Both the position numbers and the translations under genes were made by a program. A DNA stretch of 60,746 nt from Pontibacillus marinus BH030004 = DSM 16465 (GTDB taxonomy: Bacteria; Bacillota; Bacilli; Bacillales; BH030062), in NCBI RefSeq assembly GCF_000425225.1, contig NZ_AULJ01000037.1, positions 1-60,746 on the forward strand, written 5' to 3'. Each line of letters starts with the position of its first letter. Position 1 is the first letter of the stretch. The notes beneath the pieces were generated by a model, which worked only from the letters and a program-made list of their open reading frames with translations, was not told where the DNA came from and ran no database searches. Shown here one piece after another: positions 45,708 through 57,308 of this stretch.

Positions 45708-46953
45708 TGGCCTTCCTTGCAATATCTCTACGATAAAAAAACGTACTCGGTACTTGTGATTCTTGAAGTGTGTTATAAATGGATTCGATTGTTTCTTCCA
45801 GCGTCTCACCTTGAGCACTTAATAAAAACACACGTCCTCCATCACTCACAAGCTGATTATCCTCTTTTCGAACACCAGCATATATAGGAATTACAGAGTG
45901 ACTCCCTTTTATATCAGGTAAAAGGTTTCCTTTTTGATATTCCCCTGGATAACCCGCTGAAGAAACGACAACACCTGCACAGAAACCGTCTTTCCAAGTT
46001 AGTTGAGGGTCTTTGCCTGACTGAACATCCTCTAATACTTGTATCAAGTCATTTTTAAGCAGAGGAAGAACGACCTCTGTTTCTGGATCCCCAAATCTCG
46101 CATTAAACTCAATTACCTTTGGACCATCTTGGGTTTGAATACATCCCGCATAAAGAATCCCGGTAAACGAACGATTTTCTTTTTCAAGAGCATTTGCCGT
46201 TGGTTCAAGAATTTCTCTAATAGCTGTCTCGATTACCCCATGGGATAAATGAGGTACAGGAGCATAAGCCCCCATTCCTCCTGTATTGGGTCCTGTATCT
46301 CCATCAAAAATTCGCTTGTGGTCTTGAGATGGAAGTAAAGGATATACGTTACGACCATGAACAAAAGCCATTAATGAAAATTCTTCACCTTCTAAAAACT
46401 CTTCTATGACAACTTCTTTCCCAGCATCTCCAAACTGACTTTGTTCCATTATGATATCAATTGCTTCAATGGCTTCTTCTACACTCGTCGCTACTGTGAC
46501 ACCTTTACCAGCAGCAAGCCCATCCGCTTTTATAACAATGGGCGCACCTTGATCTTTTACATAAGTTTTGGCTTCATCCGAAGAAGAGAAGGATTCATAT
46601 TTTGCTGTAGGGATATCGTACTTCTTCATAATATCCTTAGCAAAAGCTTTACTGCCTTCTATTCTCGCAGCTTCTTCAGTTGGGCCAAAGATCGCTAATC
46701 CCGCTTCTCTAAACTGATTTACAATCCCATTCATTAACGGTACTTCTGGCCCAACAACTGTCCAGGCCACCTGATTCGTTTTAGCAAAACGGATTAATTC
46801 AGCCACATCTGTTTCTGAAATAGAGACAAGCTCAGCCTCTGTCATTCCTGCATTCCCCGGAGCTGCATAAACCGTATCCACTCTAGGACTTTCCACTATT
46901 TTCTTCACAAGACAATGCTCTCGACCACCACGGCCAATAACGAGAATATTCAA
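45670..46953 (-). CDS. purD: Phosphoribosylamine--glycine ligase PurD
   Basis: A 427-residue ATP-grasp enzyme, step 2 of purine synthesis, making glycinamide ribonucleotide. N-terminal ILVIGRGGREHCLVKKI, ATP-grasp stretches IVIKADGLAAGKGVTVA and GPNTGGMGAYAPV, and FNARFGDPETEVVLPLL. TTG 46953 is chosen: AAGGAG is eight bases upstream and the protein then starts MNILVIG as in relatives. The C terminus (SVSGYKYTK) extends a little beyond the usual end and overlaps a small convergent ORF. Last gene of the operon. Confidence 0.97.
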   Translation of the reverse strand: MNILVIGRGGREHCLVKKIVESPRVDTVYAAPGNAGMTEAELVSISETDVAELIRFAKTNQVAWTVVGPEVPLMNGIVNQFREAGLAIFGPTEEAARIEGSKAFAKDIMKKYDIPTAKYESFSSSDEAKTYVKDQGAPIVIKADGLAAGKGVTVATSVEEAIEAIDIIMEQSQFGDAGKEVVIEEFLEGEEFSLMAFVHGRNVYPLLPSQDHKRIFDGDTGPNTGGMGAYAPVPHLSHGVIETAIREILEPTANALEKENRSFTGILYAGCIQTQDGPKVIEFNARFGDPETEVVLPLLKNDLIQVLEDVQSGKDPQLTWKDGFCAGVVVSSAGYPGEYQKGNLLPDIKGSHSVIPIYAGVRKEDNQLVSDGGRVFLLSAQGETLEETIESIYNTLQESQVPSTFFYRRDIARKAIRTSVSGYKYTK

Positions 46954-46970
46954 GCTCCCCACTCCTTCAC

Positions 46971-48509
46971 CTAGTGTTTGAAATGACGCATACCTGTAAA
47001 GACCATTGCTATACCATGCTTATTACAAGCATCGATTGAATCCTGGTCACGTTTGGAGCCACCTGGTTGAATAATCGCTTTCACACCCGCTTCCGCTGCT
47101 GCTTCAACTGTATCTGGCATTGGGAAAAATGCATCACTAGCAAGAGCACTAGCTTCAGCTTTTTCACCTGCTTGCTCAAACGCTATTTTTGCTGCTCCAA
47201 CCCGGTTCATTTGACCTGCTCCAACGCCAACGGTTTGTTGTCCTTTCGCTAAAACGATCGCATTCGACTTCACATGCTTCACAACTTTCCAGGCAAATTG
47301 CAGATCTTCCCACTCTTGCTCTGTAGGGCGTCGATCAGTTGGCACCGAAACCGTGACATCTTCTAATGTACCTTGATCAGCATCCTGCACAAGTACGCCT
47401 CCACGAACACTTGTGATAAGTGAAGTAGCATCATCACTATGATCTGTATCAATTTTCAATAAGCGTAAGTTTTTCTTCTCTGTTAATAACTCCATCGCTT
47501 CTTCTGAAAATGAAGGGGCGATTATGATTTCTAAAAAGATTTCTTTCATTTTAGCTGCAGTCTCTTGATCGACTTCACGATTTAAAGCAACGATGCCTCC
47601 AAAAATCGAAACTGGATCCGCTTCAAAAGCTCGAGAGTATGCTGTGAAAAGATCATCTCCTACGCCTACACCACAAGGATTCATATGCTTCACGGCAACA
47701 GCTGCTGGCTGTTTATATTCAAGCACCATTTGTAAGGCTGCATTTGCATCCTGGATATTGTTATAAGAAAGCTCTTTTCCGTTTAATTGTTCAGCATTCG
47801 CAAGGGAAGCCCCTTTATATAATGGATCTTTATAAAATCCAGCTTTCTGATGTGGATTTTCTCCGTAACGGAGATCTTGGACTTTTTCATATGTAACAGA
47901 GTATTGCTCAGGTGCCTGTTCACCTTGCGACTCTTGAAAATATTGCGCTATCAAAGTGTCGTAGGCTGCTGTATGCTGATAAACCTTCCCAGCCAAACGT
48001 TTACGCTCTTCATACGTTAAATCTCCTTCTTTCATACGCATGATCAGCTCAGGATAATCACGAGGATCAACTACTACTGTCACACTTTCAAAGTTTTTAG
48101 CCGCAGCACGTAACATAGTTGGACCACCAATATCGATGTTCTCTATCGCTTCAGCTTCTGTTACCCCTTCTTTAGAGATTGTTTCTTTGAAAGGGTATAA
48201 GTTCACAACCACTAAATCAATCAGATTAATATCTAACTCATCTAACTGTTTCATGTGATCCGATTCATTACGTTTCGCTAATAAACCTGCATGTACATTA
48301 GGGTGTAACGTTTTAACGCGACCTTCCAAAATCTCTGGGGAATTAGTCACATCAGAAATAGACATCACATCGAGTCCCGCTTCTTCTAGCGTTCGTTTCG
48401 TTCCTCCAGTTGATATTAATTCATACCCCAATGTAATCAATTGCTTTGCAAAATCTACAATTCCTTCTTTATTGGATACGCTTAAGAGTGCACGTTTCGT
48501 TTGTGGCAT
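46971..48509 (-). CDS. purH: Bifunctional AICAR transformylase/IMP cyclohydrolase PurH
   Basis: A 512-residue bifunctional enzyme for the last two steps to IMP. The N-terminal MGS-fold cyclohydrolase has [18 protein letters not shown] and STGGTKRTLEEAG. The C-terminal transformylase has AVAVKHMNPCGVGVG with the catalytic Lys-His pair, KSNAIVLAKGQQTVGVGAGQ, and SDAFFPMPD. It overlaps the end of purN by 28 bases, with RBS GGAGAG inside purN. Confidence 0.98.
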   Translation of the reverse strand: MPQTKRALLSVSNKEGIVDFAKQLITLGYELISTGGTKRTLEEAGLDVMSISDVTNSPEILEGRVKTLHPNVHAGLLAKRNESDHMKQLDELDINLIDLVVVNLYPFKETISKEGVTEAEAIENIDIGGPTMLRAAAKNFESVTVVVDPRDYPELIMRMKEGDLTYEERKRLAGKVYQHTAAYDTLIAQYFQESQGEQAPEQYSVTYEKVQDLRYGENPHQKAGFYKDPLYKGASLANAEQLNGKELSYNNIQDANAALQMVLEYKQPAAVAVKHMNPCGVGVGDDLFTAYSRAFEADPVSIFGGIVALNREVDQETAAKMKEIFLEIIIAPSFSEEAMELLTEKKNLRLLKIDTDHSDDATSLITSVRGGVLVQDADQGTLEDVTVSVPTDRRPTEQEWEDLQFAWKVVKHVKSNAIVLAKGQQTVGVGAGQMNRVGAAKIAFEQAGEKAEASALASDAFFPMPDTVEAAAEAGVKAIIQPGGSKRDQDSIDACNKHGIAMVFTGMRHFKH

Positions 48510-49087
48510 GGTTTAATCTCTCCTTCTACACATCTATGAATAACGATTGGATATAACTCGTGCTCGATTTTTTGTATTTTACGTTGTAAGGATTCTCGAT
48601 CATCATCAGGCGTGACATCAACAGATTCCTGTTGAATGATCGGCCCAGTATCCATCCCCTCATCAACAAAATGAATGGTTACACCAGTTACCGTCACCTT
48701 CGCCTCAAGCGCTTGCCCAATGGCATCCTTACCAGGAAAAGAAGGAAGTAATGATGGATGGACATTTAGAATCTTCCCTTGATAAGCCTCAAGCATCGTT
48801 TCACCCAGCAAACGCATATAGCCTGCTAAAATCAGCCAATCCACTTCGAGAGCTTCTAATCGTTGTACAATCATTTTTTCATAAGCTTCCTTATTCGAAA
48901 AGTTTTTTGGCTGAAAAACTAGAGTTTCAATACCGAGCGTTTCTGCTTTTTGGATAACTGGAGCATCAGGTTTATCGCATACCAATAACTTCACATTACA
49001 TGGTAATTCTCCCCCTAAAGCTTTTAATGCGATCGTATCAAAATTCGATCCACTACCTGAGGCAAAAATCGCAATGCTTTGTTTCAT
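48482..49087 (-). CDS. purN: Phosphoribosylglycinamide formyltransferase PurN
   Basis: A 201-residue formyl-THF-dependent GAR transformylase (purine step 3). N-terminal [17 protein letters not shown] binds the phosphate. Catalytic Asn-His-Asp are in [16 protein letters not shown] and [15 protein letters not shown] 49087 overlaps the purM stop (ATGA arrangement), so it is translationally coupled; the longer frame only reads purM sequence. Confidence 0.96.
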   Translation of the reverse strand: MKQSIAIFASGSGSNFDTIALKALGGELPCNVKLLVCDKPDAPVIQKAETLGIETLVFQPKNFSNKEAYEKMIVQRLEALEVDWLILAGYMRLLGETMLEAYQGKILNVHPSLLPSFPGKDAIGQALEAKVTVTGVTIHFVDEGMDTGPIIQQESVDVTPDDDRESLQRKIQKIEHELYPIVIHRCVEGEIKPCHKRNVHS

Positions 49088-50106
49088 CGGTAACGAACCC
49101 CCGAGCTGTATGTTACTTGGCCGATCGACCATGCTTTTTCCCCTGAAGCGTGTAATTCTTTTAACGCATCCTCCACATCATCTGGTGAAACTGCCACTAC
49201 CATACCGATTCCCATATTAAATACACTGTACATATCCTGTTCATTCAATTCACCTGCTTGTTGCAAAAAGGAGAATACGCTTGGAACTTCCCAGGCTCCT
49301 TTTTCAATTAATGCCCCATAAGAAGACGGAAGAATCCGAGGAATATTCTCATCAAAACCTCCACCTGTTATATGGGATATCCCTTTCACATACACTTCTT
49401 TTTTCAAAGCTTTAATGGCTTCCGCATAGATCTTTGTAGGGGTTAGAAGTACTTCAGCAAGTGATTGATCAAAAATACCATAGTCTTGATTGAGATCCAT
49501 TCCTTTGTCATGAATCACTTTTCGAACAAGGGAGTAACCGTTGGAATGTATGCCGCTTGATCCTATTCCGATCAGGACATCCCCAGGCTCAATTTCATGA
49601 CCTGTAATAATATTCTGTTTCTCAGCAATACCTACCACAAAGCCAGCAAGGTCATATTCCCCTTCAAGATACATCCCAGGCATTTCTGCTGTTTCACCGC
49701 CAATAAGGGCACAGCCTGATTGAACACAACCTTCTGAAATGCCTTTTACGATTTCTTCTATTTGTTTGGGATCATTTTTTCCACAAGAGATATAATCAAG
49801 GAAAAAGAGAGGGTCAGCACCTTGAGCGATAATATCATTCACACACATCGCTACGGCGTCAATCCCGATGGTGTCATGTCGATGAGTATCAAAAGCAATT
49901 TTCAGCTTCGTACCTACACCATCTGTCCCTGATATCAGAACAGGTTCATCATATGTCAGAAAAGATAGATCAAACATACCTCCAAATCGACCGATCTCCC
50001 CCATAACTTCCGGTCGTTTTGTACGCTCGATATGTTTTTTCATTCCTTCAACGGCTTTGTATCCCGCTTCTACATCTACTCCAGCTTGTTTGTATGATTC
50101 TCTCAC
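49084..50106 (-). CDS. purM: Phosphoribosylformylglycinamidine cyclo-ligase PurM
   Basis: A 340-residue AIR synthetase (purine step 5), a PurM/PurL-type ATPase. Visible motifs are FGGMFDLS, the ATP-site stretch [47 protein letters not shown], and [17 protein letters not shown]. The start codon is GTG. Follows purF by 12 bases. Confidence 0.97.
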   Translation of the reverse strand: MRESYKQAGVDVEAGYKAVEGMKKHIERTKRPEVMGEIGRFGGMFDLSFLTYDEPVLISGTDGVGTKLKIAFDTHRHDTIGIDAVAMCVNDIIAQGADPLFFLDYISCGKNDPKQIEEIVKGISEGCVQSGCALIGGETAEMPGMYLEGEYDLAGFVVGIAEKQNIITGHEIEPGDVLIGIGSSGIHSNGYSLVRKVIHDKGMDLNQDYGIFDQSLAEVLLTPTKIYAEAIKALKKEVYVKGISHITGGGFDENIPRILPSSYGALIEKGAWEVPSVFSFLQQAGELNEQDMYSVFNMGIGMVVAVSPDDVEDALKELHASGEKAWSIGQVTYSSGVRYR

Positions 50107-50118
50107 AACGTCACCCCT

Positions 50119-51531
50119 CTACGCTTTTTCATATGGATGGACTGTTTCCGGGAAGATTTCAGTAGGATAAGATCCTGTAAAACATGCCTGACAATGTCCA
50201 TGCATAAGGCTTTCTTCACGTTTTCCAATCGACTGTTGCAAGCCCTCAACAGATAAAAAGGCTAAACTATCTGCGCCAATCATGTCCCGAATTTCTTCCA
50301 CATTGTGCTTACTAGCAATGAGTTCCTCTTTTTCTGAAGTATCGATTCCGTAATAGCATGGATTTTGTATGGGAGGTGCACCGATTCGTACGTGCACTTC
50401 TTTAGCTCCCGCTTCTTTCAGCATTCTTACAATTCGTCTACTCGTTGTACCACGTACAATAGAATCATCCACCATCACGACACGTTTTCCTTCTACGATT
50501 CCTCGCACAGCTGAAAGCTTCATTTTGACACCTTGTTCTCTTAATTCTTGAGAAGGCTGAATAAAGGTACGTGCGACATAACGATTTTTGATTAAACCGA
50601 GCTCATAAGGAATACCTGAGTATTCTGCATATCCAATGGCTGCTGAAATACTAGAGTCTGGTACCCCTGTTACAACATCCGCTTCAATCGGAGCTTCAAT
50701 GGCTAACTCTTTCCCCATTCGCTTACGTGCAGAATGAACATTAATGCCATCAAGATTGCTATCAGGACGAGAAAAATATACATACTCCATCGAGCACAAC
50801 GTTCGTTGAATAGGAGCAGCAAATCGCTCAGATTGAATGCCATTTTCATCAATGATAAGCATCTCGCCTGGTTCAATCTCCCGAACATAATCCGCACCAA
50901 CTACATCAAACGCACAAGTCTCTGAAGACACAACATAGGAATCTCCCATTTTCCCAAGCGACAACGGGCGCAACCCTCTTGGATCAAGAGCTACAAACAA
51001 TTGGTCCTCCGTCATCACAACAAAAGCATAGGCCCCTTTCAGCATTGTGAGTGCCTGCTTAATACTTTCATTAATAGGAAGGGACCCACTTCGACGAATA
51101 AGGTGAGCCACAACTTCTGTATCTGAAGTCGTTTGTAAAATACTTCCCTGCGCTTCAAGTTGACGTTTAAGCGCATGTGCATTTACGAGATTCCCGTTAT
51201 GAGCTAAGGCAAGGCTATTTTGTTGAGAGCGAAATACAAGGGGCTGCACATTTTCATATCCGTCCCCACCTTGAGTGGCATAGCGAACATGTCCGATTGC
51301 TCCATGGCCATTCAGTCGCTCAAACCTCTGCGCATCAAATACGTCTGTAATTAAGCCAAGACCTTTTTCAACTTTCAATTGCTCTCCATCTGTTACGACG
51401 ATTCCAGCACCTTCTTGACCACGGTGCTGAAGGCTATGCAATCCATAATAGGTGATTTGTGCAGCATCCTCATGACCCCATACAGCAAAAACGCCACATT
51501 CTTCATTTAACCCTTTGATTTCAGTTGGCAC
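50119..51531 (-). CDS. purF: Amidophosphoribosyltransferase PurF
   Basis: A 470-residue enzyme for the committed purine step, PRPP plus glutamine to phosphoribosylamine. An 11-residue propeptide ([11 protein letters not shown]) precedes the N-terminal nucleophile Cys12 of the Ntn glutaminase ([11 protein letters not shown]). The PRPP loop is [18 protein letters not shown]. As in B. subtilis, several Cys residues (e.g. [24 protein letters not shown]) could bind the Fe-S cluster typical of this subgroup. GTG start with GGAGG upstream; the 5' end overlaps purL by 25 bases. Confidence 0.98.
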   Translation of the reverse strand: MPTEIKGLNEECGVFAVWGHEDAAQITYYGLHSLQHRGQEGAGIVVTDGEQLKVEKGLGLITDVFDAQRFERLNGHGAIGHVRYATQGGDGYENVQPLVFRSQQNSLALAHNGNLVNAHALKRQLEAQGSILQTTSDTEVVAHLIRRSGSLPINESIKQALTMLKGAYAFVVMTEDQLFVALDPRGLRPLSLGKMGDSYVVSSETCAFDVVGADYVREIEPGEMLIIDENGIQSERFAAPIQRTLCSMEYVYFSRPDSNLDGINVHSARKRMGKELAIEAPIEADVVTGVPDSSISAAIGYAEYSGIPYELGLIKNRYVARTFIQPSQELREQGVKMKLSAVRGIVEGKRVVMVDDSIVRGTTSRRIVRMLKEAGAKEVHVRIGAPPIQNPCYYGIDTSEKEELIASKHNVEEIRDMIGADSLAFLSVEGLQQSIGKREESLMHGHCQACFTGSYPTEIFPETVHPYEKA

Positions 51532-53732
51532 GGAATCGCCTCCTTCCAGGCTTGTTTTAATTCGTGTGTGGAAAGGTTAAGAACAGGAAGATCGTTATGG
51601 CTGATGCTCATGTTTGACTCATCTTTCACTGTCCCAACCAAACGTGCATCGTCTACCATTTCTTCAAACTTTGAAGCGTCCTGCTTTGAAACCGACACGA
51701 TAAAGCGAGATTGTGTTTCAGAGAAAAGTTCAGCCCCTAAGTCTCCAGAAAGAGCCACCTCACAGCCAAGTTCCTGATCAAACAAGCTTTCAGCTAGAGC
51801 AACAGCTAATCCGCCTTCCGCAATATCATGAGCGGACTGGACAACTCCACCTTGGATGGCCTGTAGAAGTTGATCTTGTCTTTTTTGTTCTATTTCTAAG
51901 TCAAGATATGGGGCTTTGCCAAAGTATCGTCCTTCTCGAAGCTTCTGCAGTTCACTTCCACCAAACTCCGGTTTAGCCTCACCAATTACATATATTAGAT
52001 CTCCAGACTTTTGAAAGCTTTGTCGCGTTACATGCTCGAGGTCTTCAATAAGCCCCACCATACCGACTACAGGGGTTGGGAAAATCGATTGCTGATTGGA
52101 ACCGTTATAAAGCGAAACATTTCCGCTGATTACAGGTGTGGATAACGATTCACAAGCACGACTCATCCCTTCCACTGCATGCTCCATTTGCCAAAAGTAC
52201 TCTGGTATTTCCGGGTTACCAAAGTTTAAACAATCCGTTAAAGCTAGTGGCTTACCACCTGAACAAATAATGTTTCGAGCCGCTTCAGCCACTGCGATTT
52301 TCCCACCGGTATTTGGGTCTAAATAAATATAGCGAGAATTACAGTCTGTGGTCATGGCAATTGCTTTATTGGTTCCTTTAATGCGCAATACGGCAGCATC
52401 TGAACCTGGCGCCACCACCGTGTTTGTTTGAACCATGGTATCGTATTGGTCATAGACCCATTCCTTACTTGCGATTGTGGACTGTTTTAATAAATCCATA
52501 AGCGTCTCTTCTGCGTTGTCCACATGTGGATAATAGTCTTCCATGTTTTGAAATGTGGAAAAGTACGCTGGTTCTTTTGACGGTTGGTGATAAACAGGTG
52601 CATCTTCAGCTAAGGAATCAACCGGAACATCCGCAACGACTTCATTTTGATGAGTTAGTCGTAACACACGATCCTCAATCACTTCACCTACAGAAACAGC
52701 ATGCAATCCGTGCTTTTCAAAAATCGCTTCAATTTCATGTTCGCGTCCTTTTTCCACAATGAGTAGCATGCGTTCTTGTGACTCTGAAAGCATCAGTTCA
52801 TAAGGTGTCATGTTCTGCTCTCGCTGTGGAATTTGATCAAGGTTCATTTCGATCCCAGTTCCTGATTTACTCGCCATTTCACTTGATGAAGATGTAAGTC
52901 CTGCAGCTCCCATATCTTGCATTCCAACTAAGGCATCACATTGCGTCACTTCAAGGCAGGCTTCAATCAAAAGCTTTTCCATAAAAGGATCGCCGACTTG
53001 AACAGATGGACGTTTACTCTCCGATTCTTCGGAGAGCTCCTCAGATGCAAACGTAGCACCATGAATCCCGTCACGTCCCGTTGGTGCTCCAGCATACATC
53101 ACCGTATTGCCGATTCCTTTAGCGATCCCCTTTTGTATATCTTGTTGGTCGATTAACCCTACGCACATGGCATTCACAAGCGGATTACCCTCATAACAGT
53201 CATCAAATTGAACTTCTCCACCAACCGTTGGGACTCCAACACAGTTCCCATAACCAGAAATTCCGTGCACAACTTCTCTGAACAAATACTTCACTCGCTC
53301 GGAAGTCAACTCACCGAAACGTAAAGAGTTAAGTAAAGCTATTGGACGGGCTCCCATAGAGAAAACATCTCGTAAAATGCCCCCAACGCCAGTAGCAGCC
53401 CCCTGATACGGTTCGATTGCTGAGGGATGGTTATGGCTCTCAATTTTGAAAACGACTGCCTGATTATCACCGATATCCACAATCCCAGCTCCTTCTCCAG
53501 GACCTTGCAAAACATGTGGAGCAGTTGTGGGAAACTTCTTTAATAGAGGTTTCGAATTTTTGTAGCTACAATGTTCCGACCACATGACGGAAAACAATCC
53601 CGTTTCTGTATAGTTAGGATTGCGCCCAAGAATGTTTTGTATAGATAAAAACTCAGCATCCGATAGACCCATATCCTGATAGATTTTTTTCTCAGCAATA
53701 TATGCTGGTGTTAGCTCAACTATGGACTGCAT
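51507..53732 (-). CDS. purL: Phosphoribosylformylglycinamidine synthase subunit PurL
   Basis: A 741-residue small-type PurL, the synthetase subunit of the PurSQL complex (purine step 4). Motifs: [74 protein letters not shown], and in the second half [20 protein letters not shown] and [11 protein letters not shown]. It needs PurQ for ammonia and PurS as clamp, both encoded directly upstream. It overlaps the end of purQ by 17 bases. Confidence 0.98.
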   Translation of the reverse strand: MQSIVELTPAYIAEKKIYQDMGLSDAEFLSIQNILGRNPNYTETGLFSVMWSEHCSYKNSKPLLKKFPTTAPHVLQGPGEGAGIVDIGDNQAVVFKIESHNHPSAIEPYQGAATGVGGILRDVFSMGARPIALLNSLRFGELTSERVKYLFREVVHGISGYGNCVGVPTVGGEVQFDDCYEGNPLVNAMCVGLIDQQDIQKGIAKGIGNTVMYAGAPTGRDGIHGATFASEELSEESESKRPSVQVGDPFMEKLLIEACLEVTQCDALVGMQDMGAAGLTSSSSEMASKSGTGIEMNLDQIPQREQNMTPYELMLSESQERMLLIVEKGREHEIEAIFEKHGLHAVSVGEVIEDRVLRLTHQNEVVADVPVDSLAEDAPVYHQPSKEPAYFSTFQNMEDYYPHVDNAEETLMDLLKQSTIASKEWVYDQYDTMVQTNTVVAPGSDAAVLRIKGTNKAIAMTTDCNSRYIYLDPNTGGKIAVAEAARNIICSGGKPLALTDCLNFGNPEIPEYFWQMEHAVEGMSRACESLSTPVISGNVSLYNGSNQQSIFPTPVVGMVGLIEDLEHVTRQSFQKSGDLIYVIGEAKPEFGGSELQKLREGRYFGKAPYLDLEIEQKRQDQLLQAIQGGVVQSAHDIAEGGLAVALAESLFDQELGCEVALSGDLGAELFSETQSRFIVSVSKQDASKFEEMVDDARLVGTVKDESNMSISHNDLPVLNLSTHELKQAWKEAIPCQLKSKG

Positions 53733-54399
53733 GTGTTTCCCTCCAACTCTTTACAATGGATTGAAATAGCTTTAAGCCATCATCTGATCCTAGTAAACTC
53801 TCTACAGCTCGCTCAGGGTGTGGCATCATACCGAGAACATTTCCTCGTTCATTTGAGATTCCTGCAATGTTGTGGACAGAACCGTTCGGGTTATCCTCGT
53901 ATGTGAATAAGATTCTCTCTTGATCTTTGAGACTCTTATACGTTTCTTCATCACAAAAGTAATTTCCGTCTCCATGAGCGACTGGAATACGAATGATCTG
54001 ACCCTTTTCATATGAGGTGGTAAAAATACTTTTTGTATTCTCAACACGCAACTCAACTGTCCGACAAATAAACCGCTGACCTTCGTTTGATAGCATGGCT
54101 CCAGGTAAAAGACCTGCCTCTAGTAAAACTTGAAACCCATTGCATACTCCTAAAACCGGCTTCCCTTTTTCCGCTTCTTTTTTTATAGCGGATATAATAG
54201 GAGACGTGGCTGCCATAGCCCCAGACCGGAGATAATCCCCGTGCGAAAATCCACCAGGCAGAAGTATTCCATCAAAAGAAGCAAGGTCGGATTCAGTATG
54301 GCGAACAAAGTGTACTTCTTCTCCGATACCTTCTTGAATAGCATGATGCATATCGCGGTCACAATTCGATCCCGGAAATACAATTACAGCGAACTTCAA
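53716..54399 (-). CDS. purQ: Phosphoribosylformylglycinamidine synthase subunit PurQ
   Basis: A 227-residue class I glutamine amidotransferase supplying ammonia to PurL. The nucleophile is Cys in [19 protein letters not shown]; the His-Glu pair is in [12 protein letters not shown]-terminal [17 protein letters not shown] is typical of PurQ. It overlaps purS by four bases. Confidence 0.98.
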   Translation of the reverse strand: MKFAVIVFPGSNCDRDMHHAIQEGIGEEVHFVRHTESDLASFDGILLPGGFSHGDYLRSGAMAATSPIISAIKKEAEKGKPVLGVCNGFQVLLEAGLLPGAMLSNEGQRFICRTVELRVENTKSIFTTSYEKGQIIRIPVAHGDGNYFCDEETYKSLKDQERILFTYEDNPNGSVHNIAGISNERGNVLGMMPHPERAVESLLGSDDGLKLFQSIVKSWRETHAVHS

Positions 54400-54647
54400 T
54401 TGGAGACAACCTCCTCGACCTCATAGCGATAATCCTCTATGACAGGGTTAGCAAGCAATTGATCAATCATGCTATCAATTCTTTCATCAAGGTTCTCTGT
54501 CTCCTCTATGAACAACTCAATATACTTCCCAACACGTACTTCTTGAACTTCATCATAATTCATCGAAAGGAGTGAACCTCTTACCGCCTTCCCTTGTGGA
54601 TCCAAAACGCCTTCTTTTAATGTTACATACACCTGCACTTTAAACAT
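54396..54647 (-). CDS. purS: Phosphoribosylformylglycinamidine synthase subunit PurS
   Basis: An 83-residue PurS, the small dimeric subunit that bridges PurQ and PurL in Gram-positive FGAR synthetase. It begins [20 protein letters not shown] and ends [11 protein letters not shown], typical of the family. It overlaps purC by eight bases and purQ by four, showing tight coupling. Confidence 0.97.
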   Translation of the reverse strand: MFKVQVYVTLKEGVLDPQGKAVRGSLLSMNYDEVQEVRVGKYIELFIEETENLDERIDSMIDQLLANPVIEDYRYEVEEVVSN

Positions 54648-55359
54648 GCACCTTCGCCTCCAGTCGCTTCAAAATAGCTTCATAGATTTCAACCAAGTCT
54701 TCAATATCTTCACGGAATACATCTTTATCCATCTTGCGGTTCGTTTTCTTATCCCATAGTCGGCATGTATCTGGTGAAATTTCGTCTGCTAGAACAATAG
54801 ATCCATCATGCAATTTGCCAAATTCTAATTTAAAATCGATCAGCTTAAGGTCCGCTTCGTCAAAGAAAGATTTCAAGTGAGCGTTAATCGATCGCGCATC
54901 CTGCTTAATGCCTTCTAAATCTTCTTGACTTAAACCTGTTAAGTAAGCAGCATGTTCATCATTGATAAGGGGATCCTGTAGCTTATCCTCTTTGTAATAG
55001 AATTCAACTAACGCAGGCTCTAAGATTGTACCTTCCTCGATTCCAAGCCTTCTAGATAAACTGCCTGCTGCTACGTTACGCACAACCACCTCTAATGGAA
55101 TAATTCTTGTATGAGAAACCATTTGTTCTGTTTCGGACAGCGTCTCTATAAAATGAGTCTGGATCCCCTTCATATGCAAGTATTGAAAGACCTTTGAAGA
55201 GATCAAGTTATTTAAACGACCTTTCCCTCGAAACATTTTATATTTTTCACCGTTAAATGCTGTTGCCTCATCTTTATATTCCAAAATAAGTTGAAACTCT
55301 TCTCCTAGCATCGTGTACACTTTTTTAGCTTTTCCCTCATAAAGCAATGATCCCCTCAT
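54640..55359 (-). CDS. purC: SAICAR synthetase PurC
   Basis: A 239-residue phosphoribosylaminoimidazole-succinocarboxamide synthase (purine step 7). Motifs: LLYEGKAKKVYTM, LILEYKDEATAFNG, PLEVVVRNVAAGSLSRRLG and the C-terminal LADEISPDTCRLWD. In the operon it follows purK directly because purB, which lies between them in B. subtilis, is not here. Confidence 0.98.
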   Translation of the reverse strand: MRGSLLYEGKAKKVYTMLGEEFQLILEYKDEATAFNGEKYKMFRGKGRLNNLISSKVFQYLHMKGIQTHFIETLSETEQMVSHTRIIPLEVVVRNVAAGSLSRRLGIEEGTILEPALVEFYYKEDKLQDPLINDEHAAYLTGLSQEDLEGIKQDARSINAHLKSFFDEADLKLIDFKLEFGKLHDGSIVLADEISPDTCRLWDKKTNRKMDKDVFREDIEDLVEIYEAILKRLEAKVHV

Positions 55360-55363
55360 TACG

Positions 55364-56509
55364 TCACCCCTTTTGGTTTATCAAGACCTCTGAAAAGTTG
55401 AAAACCTCTGCCTTTTCAAGCGCTTCGTCTAAAGAATTGCCTGTTACCGTTACGTGCCCCATTTTCCGCTTCTCTGTTACTTTGTCTTTTCCATATAAAT
55501 GGACATGTGCACCTTGGAAATATCGTTTATCTTGAATAACCTTGCTAACTTCTTCACCTAAAAGGTTCGTCATAACAGAAGCATAAGGTCTTGTTATTTT
55601 TAATAAAGGAAGCCCACAGATCGCTCGGATGTGCTGATCAAACTGAGATACATTACAACCTTCTATCGTAAAGTGACCGGAATTATGTGGACGTGGTGCC
55701 ATTTCATTTACGTAAATCTCCTCACCAACCACAAACATCTCAACCGCAAATGTACCGATGAATTGAAGGTGCTCCGCAATGTAGCGAGCAGCATTTCGAG
55801 CTTTTTCGACTAACGTTTCTGAAATACGAGCCGGAACAATACTTCTCTTTAAAATATGATGTTCATGTTGGTTCTCTGGAACTGGGAACAATTCAAGCTC
55901 TCCGTCTTCCCCTCTGGTCATCACAACAGATACTTCTTGATCAAAAGGAAGCCATGCTTCTACAACACAGAAAGGATGAACATTTACAAATGCTTTTCCG
56001 TCTTCTAGATCTTTTGAAGAGTTTAATTTCAATTGTCCTTTGCCGTCATAACCTCCACGCGTTGTTTTGATTACGCAAGGAAAACCAAGTTCATCTACAA
56101 CACCCTCTAGTTCCTCAGGGTTTTGAACCACACGATATGGAGCTACCGGAACTCCCGCTTCTTCCATCGCACGCTTTTCTTCAATTCGATCCTGTGTAAT
56201 GCGAAGGGCATTTGCTCCTTGAGGCAACTTACCCTTCGCTTCAAGTTCTTGCGCTAACGTGAGATCCACATTTTCAAACTCATAAGTTATAACTTCGCTC
56301 ACCTCAGCCAACTGAAGAACAGCTTTCCGATCATCAAATGAAGCCTGGATGTGTTGATCGGCAACTTGGGCACATGGTCCGTATGGTGCAGGATCTAAAA
56401 CAGCTATACGATATCCCATTTCTTTTGCAGAAAGCGCCATCATTTTTCCAAGTTGGCCGCCACCTAAGATCCCTATCGTTTGTCCTGGATATACATTAGG
56501 ATTGCTCAT
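55364..56509 (-). CDS. purK: 5-(carboxyamino)imidazole ribonucleotide synthase PurK
   Basis: A 381-residue ATP-grasp enzyme that carboxylates AIR with bicarbonate (purine step 6a). N-terminal [23 protein letters not shown]-grasp [17 protein letters not shown], and [17 protein letters not shown]. It overlaps the 3' end of purE by 14 bases. Confidence 0.98.
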   Translation of the reverse strand: MSNPNVYPGQTIGILGGGQLGKMMALSAKEMGYRIAVLDPAPYGPCAQVADQHIQASFDDRKAVLQLAEVSEVITYEFENVDLTLAQELEAKGKLPQGANALRITQDRIEEKRAMEEAGVPVAPYRVVQNPEELEGVVDELGFPCVIKTTRGGYDGKGQLKLNSSKDLEDGKAFVNVHPFCVVEAWLPFDQEVSVVMTRGEDGELELFPVPENQHEHHILKRSIVPARISETLVEKARNAARYIAEHLQFIGTFAVEMFVVGEEIYVNEMAPRPHNSGHFTIEGCNVSQFDQHIRAICGLPLLKITRPYASVMTNLLGEEVSKVIQDKRYFQGAHVHLYGKDKVTEKRKMGHVTVTGNSLDEALEKAEVFNFSEVLINQKG

Positions 56510-56990
56510 GCAATGATCCCCTCATTTCTTGAACATGTTGTTGAAGCCCCTGGCGATAATCTTCAAGCTTTTCCGCCACATTTGTATCAAAAACACTGAT
56601 AATTTCTGCTGCTAAGATTCCTGCATTTTTCGCTCCAGCAGCTCCAATTGCTACCGTTGCAACTGGAACGCCACCTGGCATTTGAGCGATAGATAGCAGT
56701 GAATCCCAACCATCTATTTTTGTTTGAACCGGAACACCAATGACGGGTAATGTTGTTTTCGAAGCCACCATACCAGGGAGATGTGCAGCACCACCTGCCC
56801 CAGCAATAATGACACCTACACCTCTTTCTCGTGCAGTTTCTGCATAATTGAACATGTCATCGGGCGTTCGATGCGCTGATACGATGTCTTTTTCATACTC
56901 GATCCCGAATTCTTCTAACATCTCACAGGCAGGTTTCATCGTTTCCCAGTCTGATAAACTTCCCATGATCACTCCAACCTTCACCATCAT
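56496..56990 (-). CDS. purE: N5-CAIR mutase PurE
   Basis: A 164-residue class I PurE (purine step 6b). Motifs: [32 protein letters not shown] with the catalytic His, and [18 protein letters not shown] place the start at ATG 56990, with GGAG five bases upstream; GTG codons just before it are also in frame. First gene of purEKCSQLFMNHD, behind the guanine riboswitch. Confidence 0.96.
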   Translation of the reverse strand: MMVKVGVIMGSLSDWETMKPACEMLEEFGIEYEKDIVSAHRTPDDMFNYAETARERGVGVIIAGAGGAAHLPGMVASKTTLPVIGVPVQTKIDGWDSLLSIAQMPGGVPVATVAIGAAGAKNAGILAAEIISVFDTNVAEKLEDYRQGLQQHVQEMRGSLHEQS

Positions 56991-57017
56991 CACCACTCCA
57001 TTGTTATGATATAAAAA

Positions 57018-57065
57018 ATGCGCCTACCGTCTTGTCTCTATAACGAGAGAAGACAGTAGGCGCAT
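57018..57065 (-). terminator. Guanine riboswitch terminator
   Basis: On the minus strand ATGCGCCTACTGTCTT pairs with AAGACGGTAGGCGCAT, followed by TTTTTTATATC. It is the regulated terminator between the aptamer and purE. Confidence 0.9.
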
Positions 57066-57120
57066 ATCAATGAAGATACGTATCCCAGACTGGATACAGG
57101 TACTTCTGCAACCGATCTTC

Positions 57121-57189
57121 CCTCATAGTCCGACGATTAACGGTCGTCAGGTAGAGACTTACGGGCCATATTCCCGAGATTATATGAGG
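57121..57189 (-). promoter_or_regulatory. Guanine (purine) riboswitch
   Basis: Read on the minus strand: P1 CCTCATA at the 5' end pairs with TATGAGG at the 3' end; the conserved core blocks ATAATCTCGGGAATATGG, GTCTCTACC and CGGACTATGAGG are present. The nucleotide corresponding to position 74 is C (GACTATG), which selects guanine/hypoxanthine rather than adenine. It should stop transcription of purE-purD when guanine is abundant. Confidence 0.96.
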
Positions 57190-57207
57190 TCCTTTATTTA
57201 ATTTCTA

Positions 57208-57235
57208 TCTATAGCGTAACAAGGGGAGATTGTAA
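57208..57235 (-). promoter_or_regulatory. Putative promoter of the pur operon
   Basis: Minus-strand TTACAA (plus 57230-57235), 16-bp spacer, TATAGA (plus 57208-57213), about 20 bases before the aptamer and directly downstream of the PurBox pair. Called by position and weak consensus. Confidence 0.4.
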
Positions 57236-57246
57236 AAGTCAATGTA

Positions 57247-57292
57247 ATTTTTCGAACGTTTTTAACTGAAATGTTTTTATTGTTCGTTTTTT
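57247..57292. promoter_or_regulatory. PurBox pair upstream of purE
   Basis: TTTTTCGAACGTT on the plus strand and AAAAAACGAACAAT on the minus strand form two inverted PurR boxes (consensus AWWWCCGAACWWT). The CGAA cores (57253-57256 and 57283-57286) are separated by 26 bases, the expected spacing for a PurR operator. Confidence 0.8.
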
Positions 57293-57308
57293 GGTTTGAT
57301 TCACTAAT

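Noticed and set aside
45351-45818. 155-codon minus-strand ORF between yerA and purD
   Set aside because: It crosses the pur terminator and overlaps purD in another frame; its composition is not protein-like.
57121-57189. Adenine riboswitch
   Set aside because: The specificity position is C (GACTATG), not T, so the aptamer is the guanine class.
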